Of a stretch of DNA of 44,972 nucleotides, positions 1 through 7,222 are shown piece by piece. The notes beneath the pieces are model-generated. The model did no database searches. It was given only the letters and a program-made list of their open reading frames with translations, and had not been told where the DNA came from. The translations under genes were made by a program, and so were the position numbers. Every line of letters begins with the position of its first letter. Positions within the stretch are counted from its first letter, which is position 1. Source of the DNA: Bacillus sp. AFS041924 (GTDB lineage Bacteria; Bacillota; Bacilli; Bacillales; Bacillaceae_G); NCBI RefSeq assembly GCF_002577195.1, contig NZ_NULG01000046.1, forward strand, positions 19,476-64,447. The letters run 5' to 3'.

Positions 1-40
1 TCATCAGGCTTCGCGCCTCGAAAGACAAGCGCTGGCAATC

Positions 41-109
41 AGTCTGAAAATCAAATTGTTAGGACTTTGTCTACAAACTGAAGCGAAGAATTTTATATTC
101 TTCGCTTTT
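41..109 (+). repeat. Terminator-associated repeat, copy 1, with hairpin
   Basis: Bases 41-80 match a family found four times in this window; the conserved core reads GGACTTTGTCTAC here. It runs directly into a perfect 11-bp hairpin (AAGCGAAGAAT at 81-91 with ATTCTTCGCTT at 97-107) followed by a short T run, so the block looks like the 3' end of a rightward transcript from before the window. The hairpin could also terminate the leftward VOC gene. The repeat match is seen directly; a 3'-UTR role is inference. Confidence 0.7.
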
Positions 110-114
110 ATTAG

Positions 115-513
115 TCATACTTCTATCGAATAGTTAAGCTCCCAAGTAAATCCATTTTTATCTTTTACGACTGCAAATCTTGAGTTCCAAAATGTGTCTT
201 GGAGTTCCATATGAATTTCTCCGTCTTTTGATAACTTTTCATATATTGAATTAATTTCATCTTCAGAACTCAAATCAAGCGTTGTCCAAATATTGTCTCC
301 CTTGACTAATGGTCTAAAAGCATCCGCGAAATAAATTACACAGTTGTCGTTGATATGTAATTCTGCGTGAATATATTTTCCTTCATGGCCTTTAAACATT
401 TCCATTCCATCACCAGTTTGTGTATTCTTGATCTCACCACCAAATATTTGCTTGTAGTACTCAAGTTCTTCTTTACAGCTTTCAACGTAAATATGTGGTA
501 AAATTTTTTTCAT
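115..513 (-). CDS. VOC (glyoxalase/PhnB-like) family protein
   Basis: A 132-residue protein beginning MKKILPHIYVESCKEELEYY, the usual opening of PhnB/3-demethylubiquinone-methyltransferase-like VOC proteins. It has the beta-alpha-beta-beta-beta layout ending in a DKNGFTWELNY strand. VOC proteins bind a metal or small ligand between paired modules and include antibiotic-sequestering and dioxygenase-like members; the substrate cannot be told here. The ATG at 513 follows GAGGAGA at good spacing. It stands alone, transcribed away from the ABC-F leader. The family is clear; the function is open. Confidence 0.8.
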   Translation of the reverse strand: MKKILPHIYVESCKEELEYYKQIFGGEIKNTQTGDGMEMFKGHEGKYIHAELHINDNCVIYFADAFRPLVKGDNIWTTLDLSSEDEINSIYEKLSKDGEIHMELQDTFWNSRFAVVKDKNGFTWELNYSIEV

Positions 514-611
514 TTTCTCTCCTCAATTCCTTTAGTTTGATGTTGAAAAATAAATAGGTATAAATTGCGAACAATAACTCACAATTTAAGTATAGCCAGC
601 TATAATAGGTA

Positions 612-640
612 TTGTGCTAAAAGTTAAAATATTTTATAAT
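612..640 (+). promoter_or_regulatory. Sigma-A promoter for the ABC-F leader
   Basis: TTGTGC at 612-617 and a perfect TATAAT at 635-640 are separated by 17 nt. This predicts a transcript start near 647, just upstream of the leader ORF ribosome binding site and about 310 nt before the ABC-F start codon. Confidence 0.6.
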
Positions 641-678
641 TTAAATAAATTTATGTTCGAAAAGGAGGTGTAGAAAAG

Positions 679-840
679 ATGTTACGTTTTCAAATGGTTT
701 GCGCACAAATGATCGAGTTTTTATATTATTGTCGTGCAAAATTTGCGTTTTTAGCTGTTAACGGGATAGCTGTGTCCTTTTTTAACAATATAACAACTCA
801 AATAAAACGAAAACGTACTCTTTCCTACGACTTCATTTGA
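679..840 (+). CDS. Upstream (leader) ORF of the ABC-F gene, 53 aa
   Basis: A 53-codon ORF with a near-perfect ribosome binding site (AAAGGAGGTG at 661-670, 8 nt before ATG). The product starts MLRFQMVCAQMIEFLYYC, is hydrophobic and aromatic for about 36 residues, then has a basic stretch (QIKRKR) and ends YDFI. It resembles no enzyme family I know. It lies between the promoter at 612-640 and an intrinsic terminator at 885-920 that precedes the ABC-F start. Antibiotic-resistance ABC-F genes are known to be controlled by leader-peptide attenuation (vmlR, for example), so a regulatory leader peptide is the favoured reading. A small membrane protein is the alternative. Confidence 0.6.
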   Translation: MLRFQMVCAQMIEFLYYCRAKFAFLAVNGIAVSFFNNITTQIKRKRTLSYDFI

Positions 841-850
841 TAAAATAATT

Positions 851-862
851 GTGTGATCACAC
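851..862. promoter_or_regulatory. Perfect 12-bp palindrome in the ABC-F leader
   Basis: GTGTGATCACAC is a perfect palindrome 10 nt after the leader ORF stop. It could be an operator or part of a leader RNA structure; its position inside the transcribed leader favours a role with the downstream terminator. Confidence 0.4.
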
Positions 863-884
863 ACTTCTATTTAAGTCATGATTT

Positions 885-920
885 AAGCCATGGATGAGTT
901 CAATAGTCTATGGCTTTTTT
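885..920 (+). terminator. Leader terminator (attenuator) before the ABC-F gene
   Basis: AAGCCATGGA (885-894) pairs with TCTATGGCTT (907-916), including one G-T wobble, around a 12-nt loop; six T follow from 915. It lies between the leader ORF and the ABC-F ribosome binding site. A near-copy of the 5' arm, AAGTCATGA at 872-880, just upstream offers an alternative pairing partner. This is the layout of a transcription attenuator; that it switches is inference. Confidence 0.65.
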
Positions 921-958
921 CTATGGATTGGTACGGAAAAATAGAAGGAGAATTAATC

Positions 959-2842
959 ATGATTGCATGTAGTATAGAAAAAATTTCAAAAATGTTTGGT
1001 GGAAATTCATTATTTACGGATTTATCATTTCAAGTTCATCAAGGTAGTCGCGTTGGTTTAGTTGGAGCAAATGGTAGTGGTAAAACTAGTATCTTTAAAC
1101 TTTTAACAGGTATTGAATCGCCTGATAGTGGTTCAATTCACTTTAAAAAAGGATTAAAAGTTGGTTATTTAGCGCAGATCCCTGTTTTTCCGGATGAGAT
1201 GACAAGTAGAGATGTATTATTAACAGTCTTTGAAGAATTGCGGAAAATAGAAAATGAAATGAAGCAATTGGAAATAAAGATGTCGAATACAATCGACGAG
1301 CGTACACTAGAACAATTGCTAATAAGTTATGGATCATTACAAGAGAAATTTAGTAATAATGGCGGATATGAGATGGAAGCGTCGCTTTCAAAAATTGCCA
1401 ATGGATTAGGAATCACTGACTTACTTTCTAAACAATTTGCTTCCTTAAGCGGTGGAGAAAAAACAAAAATCGGATTAGGAATCGTTCTTTTACAACAACC
1501 AGATTTATTATTACTTGATGAGCCAACAAATCACCTAGATTTATCAGCCATTGAATGGTTAGGCTCGTACTTAAAGGAGTATGAAGGAACAATCATTGTC
1601 ATTTCTCATGATCGATATTTCTTAGATGAAGTGGTCAATCATATTTTAGAATTAGAAGACGGAGAAATTATTGTTTATCATACAAATTATTCTAGGTATG
1701 TTGTTCAAAAAGAGGAAAGATTATTAAAAGAATTCCAGGCTTATGAAGAGCAGCAAAAGAAAATTCAAAAGATGAAAGAAACGATCAAACGCCTTAGAGA
1801 GTGGGCTAATCAGGCAAATCCACCGAATGCTGGTTTGCATAGAAGAGCTAGAAGTATGGAGAAGGCTCTAGAACGAATTGAAAGATTAAAACGTCCTATT
1901 TTACAAAAAAAGAAAATGGCATTTCAACTAGAGGAATCTGGTCGAAGTGGAAAAGATGTCATTGTAGCTGAAAATCTCTCAAAATCTTTTGCGGACAAAG
2001 TTTTATTTAAACAGCTTAATTTCTCATTATTCTATGGAGAAAGAGCAGTGATTGTAGGGAATAACGGTACAGGAAAATCAACTTTATTAAAAATGATTTT
2101 AAGTCAAACTGAAATTGATGAAGGAAAATTAAAGCTTGGCAGCAGTGTGAAAATTGGTTATTTATCTCAACATTATGAACCAATCCATTCGGATCACACA
2201 GTACTACAAGAATTCAGAGAAGAAGTACACGTTACAGAAGGTGAAGCGCGAAATATATTAGCTGGTTTCTTATTTTATGGTTATATGGTTTATCGAAAAG
2301 TAAGCCAACTTAGTGGTGGAGAGCGAATGAGATTAAGATTGGCTCAACTTATGTATCAAGATATTAATTTATTAGTCGTAGATGAGCCTACTAACCATTT
2401 AGATATTGAATCTAGAGAAGTATTAGAAGATGCTCTAGAAAAATTTAAAGGAACCATTCTTTCCGTCTCGCATGACCGTTATTTCATCAATAAGCTATTT
2501 TCAAAAATTTACTGGTTAGAAAATGGAACTCTTTTCGAATTTATTGAGGAATACCAAGTCGCGAAAGAAAAAATGACATTATATCGAAATAAACAAGAAA
2601 AAGAAAAAGCAGTAAAACCGAATTTGGATTCTAAACCGATAAAAAAATTAAAAACCAAATCACGAAATATAGAAGACATTGAAAATGAAATCTATCAGTT
2701 AGAAGAAGCGATCAGTGAACTAAATAAGCAAATGATGCTTGAAAATGATCTAAAAAGTTTACAGAAATATCATCAAGAATTGGAAGTATTAGACTTAAAA
2801 AGTATGTCTTTATATAAAGAACTTGAAGACTGTATTGAATGA
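959..2842 (+). CDS. ABC-F family ATPase (ribosome-associated, possible antibiotic resistance)
   Basis: Two ABC ATPase domains and no membrane segments, the ABC-F layout. Domain 1 has Walker A GANGSGKT (residues 36-43), signature LSGGEKTK and Walker B LLLLDEPTNHLD. A charged coiled-coil linker (KKIQKMKETIKRL) follows. Domain 2 has Walker A GNNGTGKS, signature LSGGERMR and Walker B LLVVDEPTNHLD. A lysine-rich C-terminal coiled coil closes the protein. ABC-F proteins bind the ribosomal E site and act as translation factors or displace antibiotics. The start is ATG 959 (AGAAGGAG at 943-950); an in-frame ATG at 890 lies inside the terminator and has no ribosome binding site. The 627-aa length fits YdiF/YfmR/YfmM-like proteins, but the attenuator-like leader points to an inducible resistance member. 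Drug class cannot be read. Confidence 0.85.
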   Translation: MIACSIEKISKMFGGNSLFTDLSFQVHQGSRVGLVGANGSGKTSIFKLLTGIESPDSGSIHFKKGLKVGYLAQIPVFPDEMTSRDVLLTVFEELRKIENEMKQLEIKMSNTIDERTLEQLLISYGSLQEKFSNNGGYEMEASLSKIANGLGITDLLSKQFASLSGGEKTKIGLGIVLLQQPDLLLLDEPTNHLDLSAIEWLGSYLKEYEGTIIVISHDRYFLDEVVNHILELEDGEIIVYHTNYSRYVVQKEERLLKEFQAYEEQQKKIQKMKETIKRLREWANQANPPNAGLHRRARSMEKALERIERLKRPILQKKKMAFQLEESGRSGKDVIVAENLSKSFADKVLFKQLNFSLFYGERAVIVGNNGTGKSTLLKMILSQTEIDEGKLKLGSSVKIGYLSQHYEPIHSDHTVLQEFREEVHVTEGEARNILAGFLFYGYMVYRKVSQLSGGERMRLRLAQLMYQDINLLVVDEPTNHLDIESREVLEDALEKFKGTILSVSHDRYFINKLFSKIYWLENGTLFEFIEEYQVAKEKMTLYRNKQEKEKAVKPNLDSKPIKKLKTKSRNIEDIENEIYQLEEAISELNKQMMLENDLKSLQKYHQELEVLDLKSMSLYKELEDCIE

Positions 2843-3000
2843 AAAAACACGGTAAGCATTTAATTATGAATACTTTTAAAAACGTATAGGCAAAATCATC
2901 AATTAAATGAAAGTATTAGATAAAGTACTTAGTACCTGCTCATGTCTCAAATAGAATTAATAAGCTATAAGGATTACGATTCTATTTAGGTGGTGAGTAT

Positions 3001-3390
3001 ATGTTTTATGATGATCTATATAGCAGATATCCTGGTCCAGGATATGCACAACCTGGACATGGACCAGGTCAGGGACATGGGCCAGGACACGGTCCAGGAC
3101 ACGGACACGGACCAGGACACGGACACGGACCAGGACACGGACACGGACACGGACACGGACCAGGACCAGGACACGGACCAGGACCAGGACACGGACCAGG
3201 ACACGGACACGGACCAGGACACGGACATGGGCCAGGACACGGACATGTGCCAGGACACGGTCCAGGACATGGACATGGACCAGGACATGGATTTCCAGGA
3301 CCAGGAGGGTATTGGTCAGGAGGATATTATATTTTTCAAGGAAGAAGATGGCACTTTATCCCTGGGGTTGGATGGGTTATTGTATTATAA
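3001..3390 (+). CDS. Gly/His/Pro-rich repeat protein
   Basis: A 129-residue protein. A short N-terminus (MFYDDLYSRYPGPGYAQ) is followed by about 80 residues made almost only of Gly, His and Pro in GHGPGH-type repeats. A non-repetitive aromatic tail follows, GYYIFQGRRWHFIPGVGWV. AGGTGGTGAG precedes the ATG at good spacing. There is no obvious signal peptide or transmembrane segment. The repeat is built at DNA level from 6-nt units (GGACAC, GGACCA), so length variation between strains is expected. A His-rich Gly/Pro protein in a spore former could be a spore surface or metal-binding protein; that is inference only. The unique tail, the ribosome binding site and the intact frame argue that it is a real gene. 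Two long ORFs in other frames over the same DNA are by-products of the 6-nt repeat. Confidence 0.7.
   Translation: MFYDDLYSRYPGPGYAQPGHGPGQGHGPGHGPGHGHGPGHGHGPGHGHGHGHGPGPGHGPGPGHGPGHGHGPGHGHGPGHGHVPGHGPGHGHGPGHGFPGPGGYWSGGYYIFQGRRWHFIPGVGWVIVL
3052..3300. repeat. Tandem repeat inside the Gly/His/Pro gene
   Basis: Imperfect tandem 6-mers (GGACAC, GGACCA, GGACAT) encoding Gly-His and Gly-Pro pairs. The low complexity makes replication slippage likely and keeps other reading frames open by chance. Confidence 0.9.
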
Positions 3391-3500
3391 AAAATAATAG
3401 AGCTGATTAATTATTTAATCAGCCCTTACATATAATCAAATAAATTACTTAAGAAGATGATTGAAATGAGAAGAGTGATTAAATTTGAGCTTGCCAAGTA

Positions 3501-3703
3501 TTGAAAAAGCACTTAATTATGCTAAATATTTCGAATTCAATCGATGTAACTTCGATCGATGAAGTAATAGATAAAGTGATAAACAATGGTGTAAATACAG
3601 TAGTTCCTAAGAAGGTAATTCCTCAAATGGGTTATTTTCCATACTTTATCGATAATCAAGATTACTCTTTGGACTATCAGAAGACGATACTAATTCTCAA
3701 TAA
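3501..3703 (+). pseudogene. Remnant of a VOC (glyoxalase-like) gene
   Basis: The reading frame from 3501 gives the C-terminal half of a VOC protein: NISNSIDVTSIDEVIDKV, VVPKKVIPQMGYFPYFID, where the family normally continues with D-x-x-G-N-x-F-G-L. Here the frame goes astray after about 3662, but a shift of one base restores FGLSEDDTNSQ and a stop at 3701-3703. The N-terminal VOC half is absent upstream and no good ribosome binding site is seen. So this is a truncated gene with a 1-nt frameshift. The restored frame is seen directly; the parent family is recognised from the motif. Confidence 0.7.
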
Positions 3704-3705
3704 AT

Positions 3706-3748
3706 AAAAAATACCAGTATCCAACTAATCGGATGACTGGTATTTTTA
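3706..3748. terminator. Bidirectional terminator
   Basis: AATACCAGT plus ATCC pairs with GGAT plus ACTGGTATT around an 8-nt loop. A runs on the left and T runs on the right serve both the VOC remnant and the leftward oxidoreductase gene. Confidence 0.75.
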
Positions 3749-4738
3749 TTAATTTTTTTCTACTCCAAAAACAATTCCGCCTTGTTTTCTAGCAGATTCT
3801 GTTACAGTTAAAACTATTTTACTAAGCTCTTTTAAATTTTCATATTCTACTTGGTTAGATTCTTTAATAATGCGAGTAATATTTTGGATTTCATATAGCA
3901 TATCATTTTGTACTTGGCTAACTTCCAATGATTCACGTTCCTTTGATTTATGGTTGATCAAAGTAATTTTTGATATTGGAGATGGTTTATCAAGAACTAA
4001 AGAGCCAATCTCACCTGTAATCTCACTTTCAATATAGGATTGAGAGACTTTAGAGCATTGGATGCTACAAGTGAAGTCTTCATAATTTAAAACTAGTGTT
4101 CCACTACCATCAATACCGTTTCGCAGTTTTACAGGTAAATAATTTACAGAAGTCGGTTTTCCAAATAAACCAATCACTACATAAATCGGATATACACCTA
4201 AATCTACTAATGCACCACCAGAAAAATCAGGAGAGAATACATTTGGATTTTCTCCTCTAAGGAATGCATCATATTTAGAAGAGTATTGTAGATAATGTAA
4301 ATTAGCACTTCTTATCTGACCGATTTTTGCTAGACCTTCCTTTAAAGCTGTAAAGTTTGGGGAGTGGAAGTTACGTATTGCTTCAAATAAAAATACCCCA
4401 TTTTCTTCAGCCACTTTAAAGGCATGATCTAATTCTTTTGTTGTCGAGAAGATTGGTTTTTCACATATGACGTGCTTTTTATTTTTTAAAAATAAAATTG
4501 TTTGTTCATAGTGTAATGAGTTCGGCGACGCTATGTATACTACATCGATTTCAGGGCTTTTTGCAAACTCTTCGATGCTCGTAAAAAACTTAGGAGCATC
4601 GTGCTTTGAAGCAAATGCTCTTGCGGTTTCTTCATTTCTAGAATAGATCGCAGTTAAATTAAGTAATTTACTATCTTTTGAAGCTTCGATAAAACTTTCT
4701 GTAATCCAGCTTGTTCCAATTGTACCTAAATTCATCAT
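3749..4738 (-). CDS. Gfo/Idh/MocA family NAD(P)-dependent oxidoreductase
   Basis: A 329-residue protein with an N-terminal Rossmann fold (LGTIGTSWITESF) and the family CEKP motif near residue 95. A C-terminal alpha/beta domain (SGGALVDLGVYPI) holds the substrate site. These enzymes oxidise or reduce sugars, inositols or related polyols with NAD(P). It resembles B. subtilis YulF in length and N-terminus, but the substrate is unknown. The frame opens upstream at a TTG (4744) that abuts the ribosome binding site TAGGAG. ATG 4738, 6 nt after that site, is the better start, and ATG 4735 is also possible. It is transcribed divergently from the LOG gene. Confidence 0.82.
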   Translation of the reverse strand: MMNLGTIGTSWITESFIEASKDSKLLNLTAIYSRNEETARAFASKHDAPKFFTSIEEFAKSPEIDVVYIASPNSLHYEQTILFLKNKKHVICEKPIFSTTKELDHAFKVAEENGVFLFEAIRNFHSPNFTALKEGLAKIGQIRSANLHYLQYSSKYDAFLRGENPNVFSPDFSGGALVDLGVYPIYVVIGLFGKPTSVNYLPVKLRNGIDGSGTLVLNYEDFTCSIQCSKVSQSYIESEITGEIGSLVLDKPSPISKITLINHKSKERESLEVSQVQNDMLYEIQNITRIIKESNQVEYENLKELSKIVLTVTESARKQGGIVFGVEKN

Positions 4739-4836
4739 TTTCAACTCCTAAAAAAACTTAGTTAACTTTATCTTTACAATCCTAATCGAAAGATATGTTA
4801 AAATAAAGTAAAATACCTCGAAGGAAGTGACATTTT

Positions 4837-5421
4837 ATGAAGAAAATTTGTGTTTATGCTGGTTCAAATCTTGGGAATAGAGAGTCATTCAGTCTTCAAG
4901 CTAAAAAACTAGGTGCTCTATTTGCTAGTAACAATATAGATTTAATCTACGGTGGATCAAGACTAGGAATTATGGCAGAAATCGCAAATGAAGTTTTAAA
5001 GCAAGGTGGAAATGTCATTGGCATTATGCCAGGTGGATTATTTCGTGGAGAAGTTGCTCACAAAGGACTGACGCAATTCATTGAAACAAAAACAATGCAT
5101 GAGCGTAAAGCTTTAATGAACGAAATGTCCGATGGTTTTATTGCGCTGCCTGGAGGAATTGGAACTTTCGATGAATTATTTGAGATCATTTGTTGGTCAC
5201 AAATTGGAATCCACAATAAGCCAATTGGTTTATTAAATGTTGATAACTACTTTACCCCTGTACTAGATTTACTTAAACATGCTGTAAAAGAAGGATTTAT
5301 GCGCGAAAATACATTATCTTTAGTTGTTGTTTCGGACAATGCAGAAGAATTACTAAAACTTATGCAGGATTATGAACAGCCTGTTATACAAAGTAAATGG
5401 AAGCAATTAGAAGGTAAATAA
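4837..5421 (+). CDS. LOG family protein (cytokinin riboside 5'-monophosphate phosphoribohydrolase type)
   Basis: A 194-residue Rossmann-like protein with the LOG signature: YGGSRLGIM near residue 39, then MHERKALM and PGGIGTFDELFE near residues 85-115. LOG proteins hydrolyse nucleoside 5'-monophosphates to free base and ribose 5-phosphate; bacterial members probably act in purine nucleotide salvage. B. subtilis YvdD is the likely relative. GAAGGAAG precedes the ATG. The gene stands alone, divergent from the oxidoreductase, and ends 4 nt before repeat copy 2 and its terminator. Confidence 0.85.
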   Translation: MKKICVYAGSNLGNRESFSLQAKKLGALFASNNIDLIYGGSRLGIMAEIANEVLKQGGNVIGIMPGGLFRGEVAHKGLTQFIETKTMHERKALMNEMSDGFIALPGGIGTFDELFEIICWSQIGIHNKPIGLLNVDNYFTPVLDLLKHAVKEGFMRENTLSLVVVSDNAEELLKLMQDYEQPVIQSKWKQLEGK

Positions 5422-5424
5422 GGT

Positions 5425-5490
5425 CAGTCTGAAAATCAAATTTTTGGGACTTTGTCTACTCACTAGAACCCACAATTTTGTGGGTTTTTT
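5425..5490 (+). repeat. Terminator-associated repeat, copy 2, with hairpin
   Basis: Bases 5426-5459 match copy 1 at nearly every position (AGTCTGAAAATCAAATT, then GGGACTTTGTCTAC). The hairpin AACCCACAA/TTGTGGGTT with six T (5467-5490) follows 7 nt later and terminates the LOG gene. Confidence 0.75.
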
Positions 5491-5569
5491 CTATGTTATT
5501 GAATCTTGCTCAAATTTTTCCTAACTTTTTAGAGACTTTAATCTTAATTTCAATGAAATTTGTAAACAT

Positions 5570-5716
5570 ATTAACAGCATTAGTCGATAGATCAACGAGA
5601 TTTTCCAATAAATCAACAGATTTGGACGATAGATCAACGAGATTTAGTAATATATCAACGAAGTTCACGACTTTATCAACGAAGTTCACAACTTTATCAA
5701 CATTGTTCAATTATGT
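5570..5716 (+). repeat. 21-bp periodic repeat array A
   Basis: The hexamer ATCAAC (ATTAAC in the first unit) recurs at 5570, 5591, 5612, 5633, 5654, 5675 and 5696, exactly 21 bp apart. The best units read TTTATCAACGAAGTTCAC. Because 21 is a multiple of three, both strands stay open as heptad-repeat ORFs, but neither has a ribosome binding site. It lies in the convergent gap between the LOG gene and the leftward small membrane protein. Confidence 0.8.
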
Positions 5717-5746
5717 TCGCGTTTAATCAATTTGAATTGGCTAGTT

Positions 5747-5872
5747 ATCAACATAAAGAATCTACATTTAATAACACCAACAAGCTTTATGAACAAAAAA
5801 TACTCGTTTATGCACAAAACTGGGTGGTTTATGAACAAAGTTCACAGCTTTATAAACAAAGTACATATTTTG
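5747..5872 (+). repeat. 21-bp periodic repeat array B (variant)
   Basis: A second block out of phase with array A. ATCAAC at 5747, then ATGAAC, ATGCAC, ATGAAC and ATAAAC at 5789, 5810, 5831 and 5852, again on a 21-bp grid with a degenerate unit at 5768. The unit TTTATGAACAAAGTTCACAG is a clear variant of array A. No gene is seen here. Confidence 0.7.
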
Positions 5873-5894
5873 TTCGTATTCTGTCCACAAACAT

Positions 5895-5940
5895 AAAAAA
5901 TGGGTGCCTCTTAAGTATCCGAACTTAAAAGACATCCCCT
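5895..5940 (-). terminator. Terminator of the small membrane protein gene
   Basis: Imperfect long stem: GGGTGCCTCTTAAGT at 5902-5916 with ACTTAAAAGACATCCC at 5923-5938. On the minus strand it ends in a T run (A's at 5895-5900). Confidence 0.65.
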
Positions 5941-5944
5941 TCAA

Positions 5945-6187
5945 TCAGTTTTCTTGCTTCCTTCTATTTTTAAACCACTTTGCAGGATTCAATTTTTTAC
6001 GATAGTTAGTCATAACATCTTTACCCACAAAAACTCCACCAATCCAAAACATTGCTTCTCCAAGAATAACTAATAGAGCGATTAGACCAGCTTTAAAGCT
6101 TCCTGAAACAGGTAAAAAAGGTAAAGCAAAGATTAGTAAATATGGAATAAATGAGCCAAATACTAAGTAATATGGTATTCTTTTCAT
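5945..6187 (-). CDS. Small two-helix membrane protein (transporter suffix domain type)
   Basis: An 80-residue protein with two predicted membrane helices (about residues 8-26 and 32-54, the second ending LGEAMFWIGGVFVG). A basic cytoplasmic tail follows (YRKKLNPAKWFKNRRK). The FWIGGxFVGK and LNPxxWF motifs match small proteins annotated as transporter suffix domain proteins in Bacillales; no function is established. AAAGGAGA precedes the ATG. Confidence 0.65.
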   Translation of the reverse strand: MKRIPYYLVFGSFIPYLLIFALPFLPVSGSFKAGLIALLVILGEAMFWIGGVFVGKDVMTNYRKKLNPAKWFKNRRKQEN

Positions 6188-6298
6188 AAAGTTCTCCTTT
6201 CAATTCCTTCCATGAGAATAGCATTAATTATTTAGAAAAGGAAGGGGAAAACTTTAATAGTTATCTAGAGATTACGAAAGATATAGGGGGCCTAAAAG

Positions 6299-7222
6299 AT
6301 GGAGCAAGCTATTGTTCTTGAGCTAAAAGGCGTAAATAAGACGATTAAGAATCAAGAAATTATAAAAGATATTAGCTTTGAATTATATAAGGGTGAGGTT
6401 TTAGGGCTACTTGGGCCAAATGGTTCAGGGAAAACTACGACAATGCGTATGATTGTTGGTCTTATGAGTATCACTAGTGGTGAAATTTATATCCATGGCC
6501 ATTCAATTAAGGACAGCTTTAAAGAGTCGATTAAGCAAATTGGAGCTATGATTGAAACGCCTGCTTTTTATCCTTTTTATAGTGGATACAAAAACCTAAT
6601 GTACTTTGCACGTATGTTAGAAGGTGTTTCAAAGGAGCGAGTACTTGAGGTAATCGACTTACTTGGTCTTTCAAATGCAATACATAAAAAGTTTTCAACG
6701 TATTCTTTAGGGATGAAGCAAAGATTAGGAATTGCTCAAGCATTATTACATAATCCTTCAATTTTAATTTTAGATGAGCCAACTAATGGATTGGATCCGG
6801 CCGGAGTTAGAGAAATCCGTGATTATTTAAAACGTATTGCGGAAGTTGAGCAAACGGCTATCTTACTATCTAGTCATTTATTATCTGAGATCGAATTGAT
6901 TTGTGATCGTTCAATTATTATTCAAAATGGTCAATTTGTTGAATCAATTGAGCTGAATGATAATGATGGAGAGAAGTTATTTATTGAAGTAGTTGTAAAA
7001 AGTACTAGAGCATTTGAAAGTAGTTTTGCAAACATAGACAACAAGTACAAATTTGAGATTATTAATGATGAAGCAATTATTTTTGAAATGAATGAAGAGG
7101 AGATTCCTTCTTTAATGAGAGAGTTAGTGTTGGCTGGAATAGATATTTATTACGTAACACGTAAAAAAGAAAGGTTAGAAGATTTGTTCATTCAATTGAC
7201 AGGGGGAAATGTCATTGAGTAA
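6299..7222 (+). CDS. ABC transporter ATP-binding protein (BcrA-like)
   Basis: A single ABC ATPase of 307 residues: Walker A GPNGSGKTT near residue 40, signature YSLGMKQRLGIAQAL, Walker B ILILDEPTNGLDP, H-loop SSHLLSE. A C-terminal regulatory tail of about 90 residues follows. YSLGMKQR in place of LSGGQ is typical of the BcrA/lantibiotic-immunity (DRA) subfamily that pairs with ABC-2 permeases. Those export bacitracin or peptides, or act on envelope lipids. The gene overlaps the permease by 14 nt, so translation is coupled. The leftward ATPase at 16814 is a paralogue. Substrate unknown. Confidence 0.85.
   Translation: MEQAIVLELKGVNKTIKNQEIIKDISFELYKGEVLGLLGPNGSGKTTTMRMIVGLMSITSGEIYIHGHSIKDSFKESIKQIGAMIETPAFYPFYSGYKNLMYFARMLEGVSKERVLEVIDLLGLSNAIHKKFSTYSLGMKQRLGIAQALLHNPSILILDEPTNGLDPAGVREIRDYLKRIAEVEQTAILLSSHLLSEIELICDRSIIIQNGQFVESIELNDNDGEKLFIEVVVKSTRAFESSFANIDNKYKFEIINDEAIIFEMNEEEIPSLMRELVLAGIDIYYVTRKKERLEDLFIQLTGGNVIE

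Noticed and set aside
890-958. N-terminal extension of the ABC-F protein from ATG 890
   Set aside because: This ATG lies in the terminator stem and has no ribosome binding site, while ATG 959 has AGAAGGAG.
2990-3397. Long Asp/Gln/Thr-rich ORF over the Gly/His/Pro gene, plus an antisense Ser/Trp/Val ORF at 3016-3288
   Set aside because: Both are low-complexity by-products of the 6-nt DNA repeat. The frame starting at 3001 has the ribosome binding site and a non-repetitive tail.
5478-5726. ORFs on both strands with heptad repeats (for example STKFTTLSTKFTTL)
   Set aside because: The 21-bp DNA period keeps frames open by chance; there is no ribosome binding site and both strands look equally protein-like.
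5570-5872. Possible CRISPR array
   Set aside because: Units are directly adjacent with no unique spacers, they are degenerate, and no cas genes are in the window.
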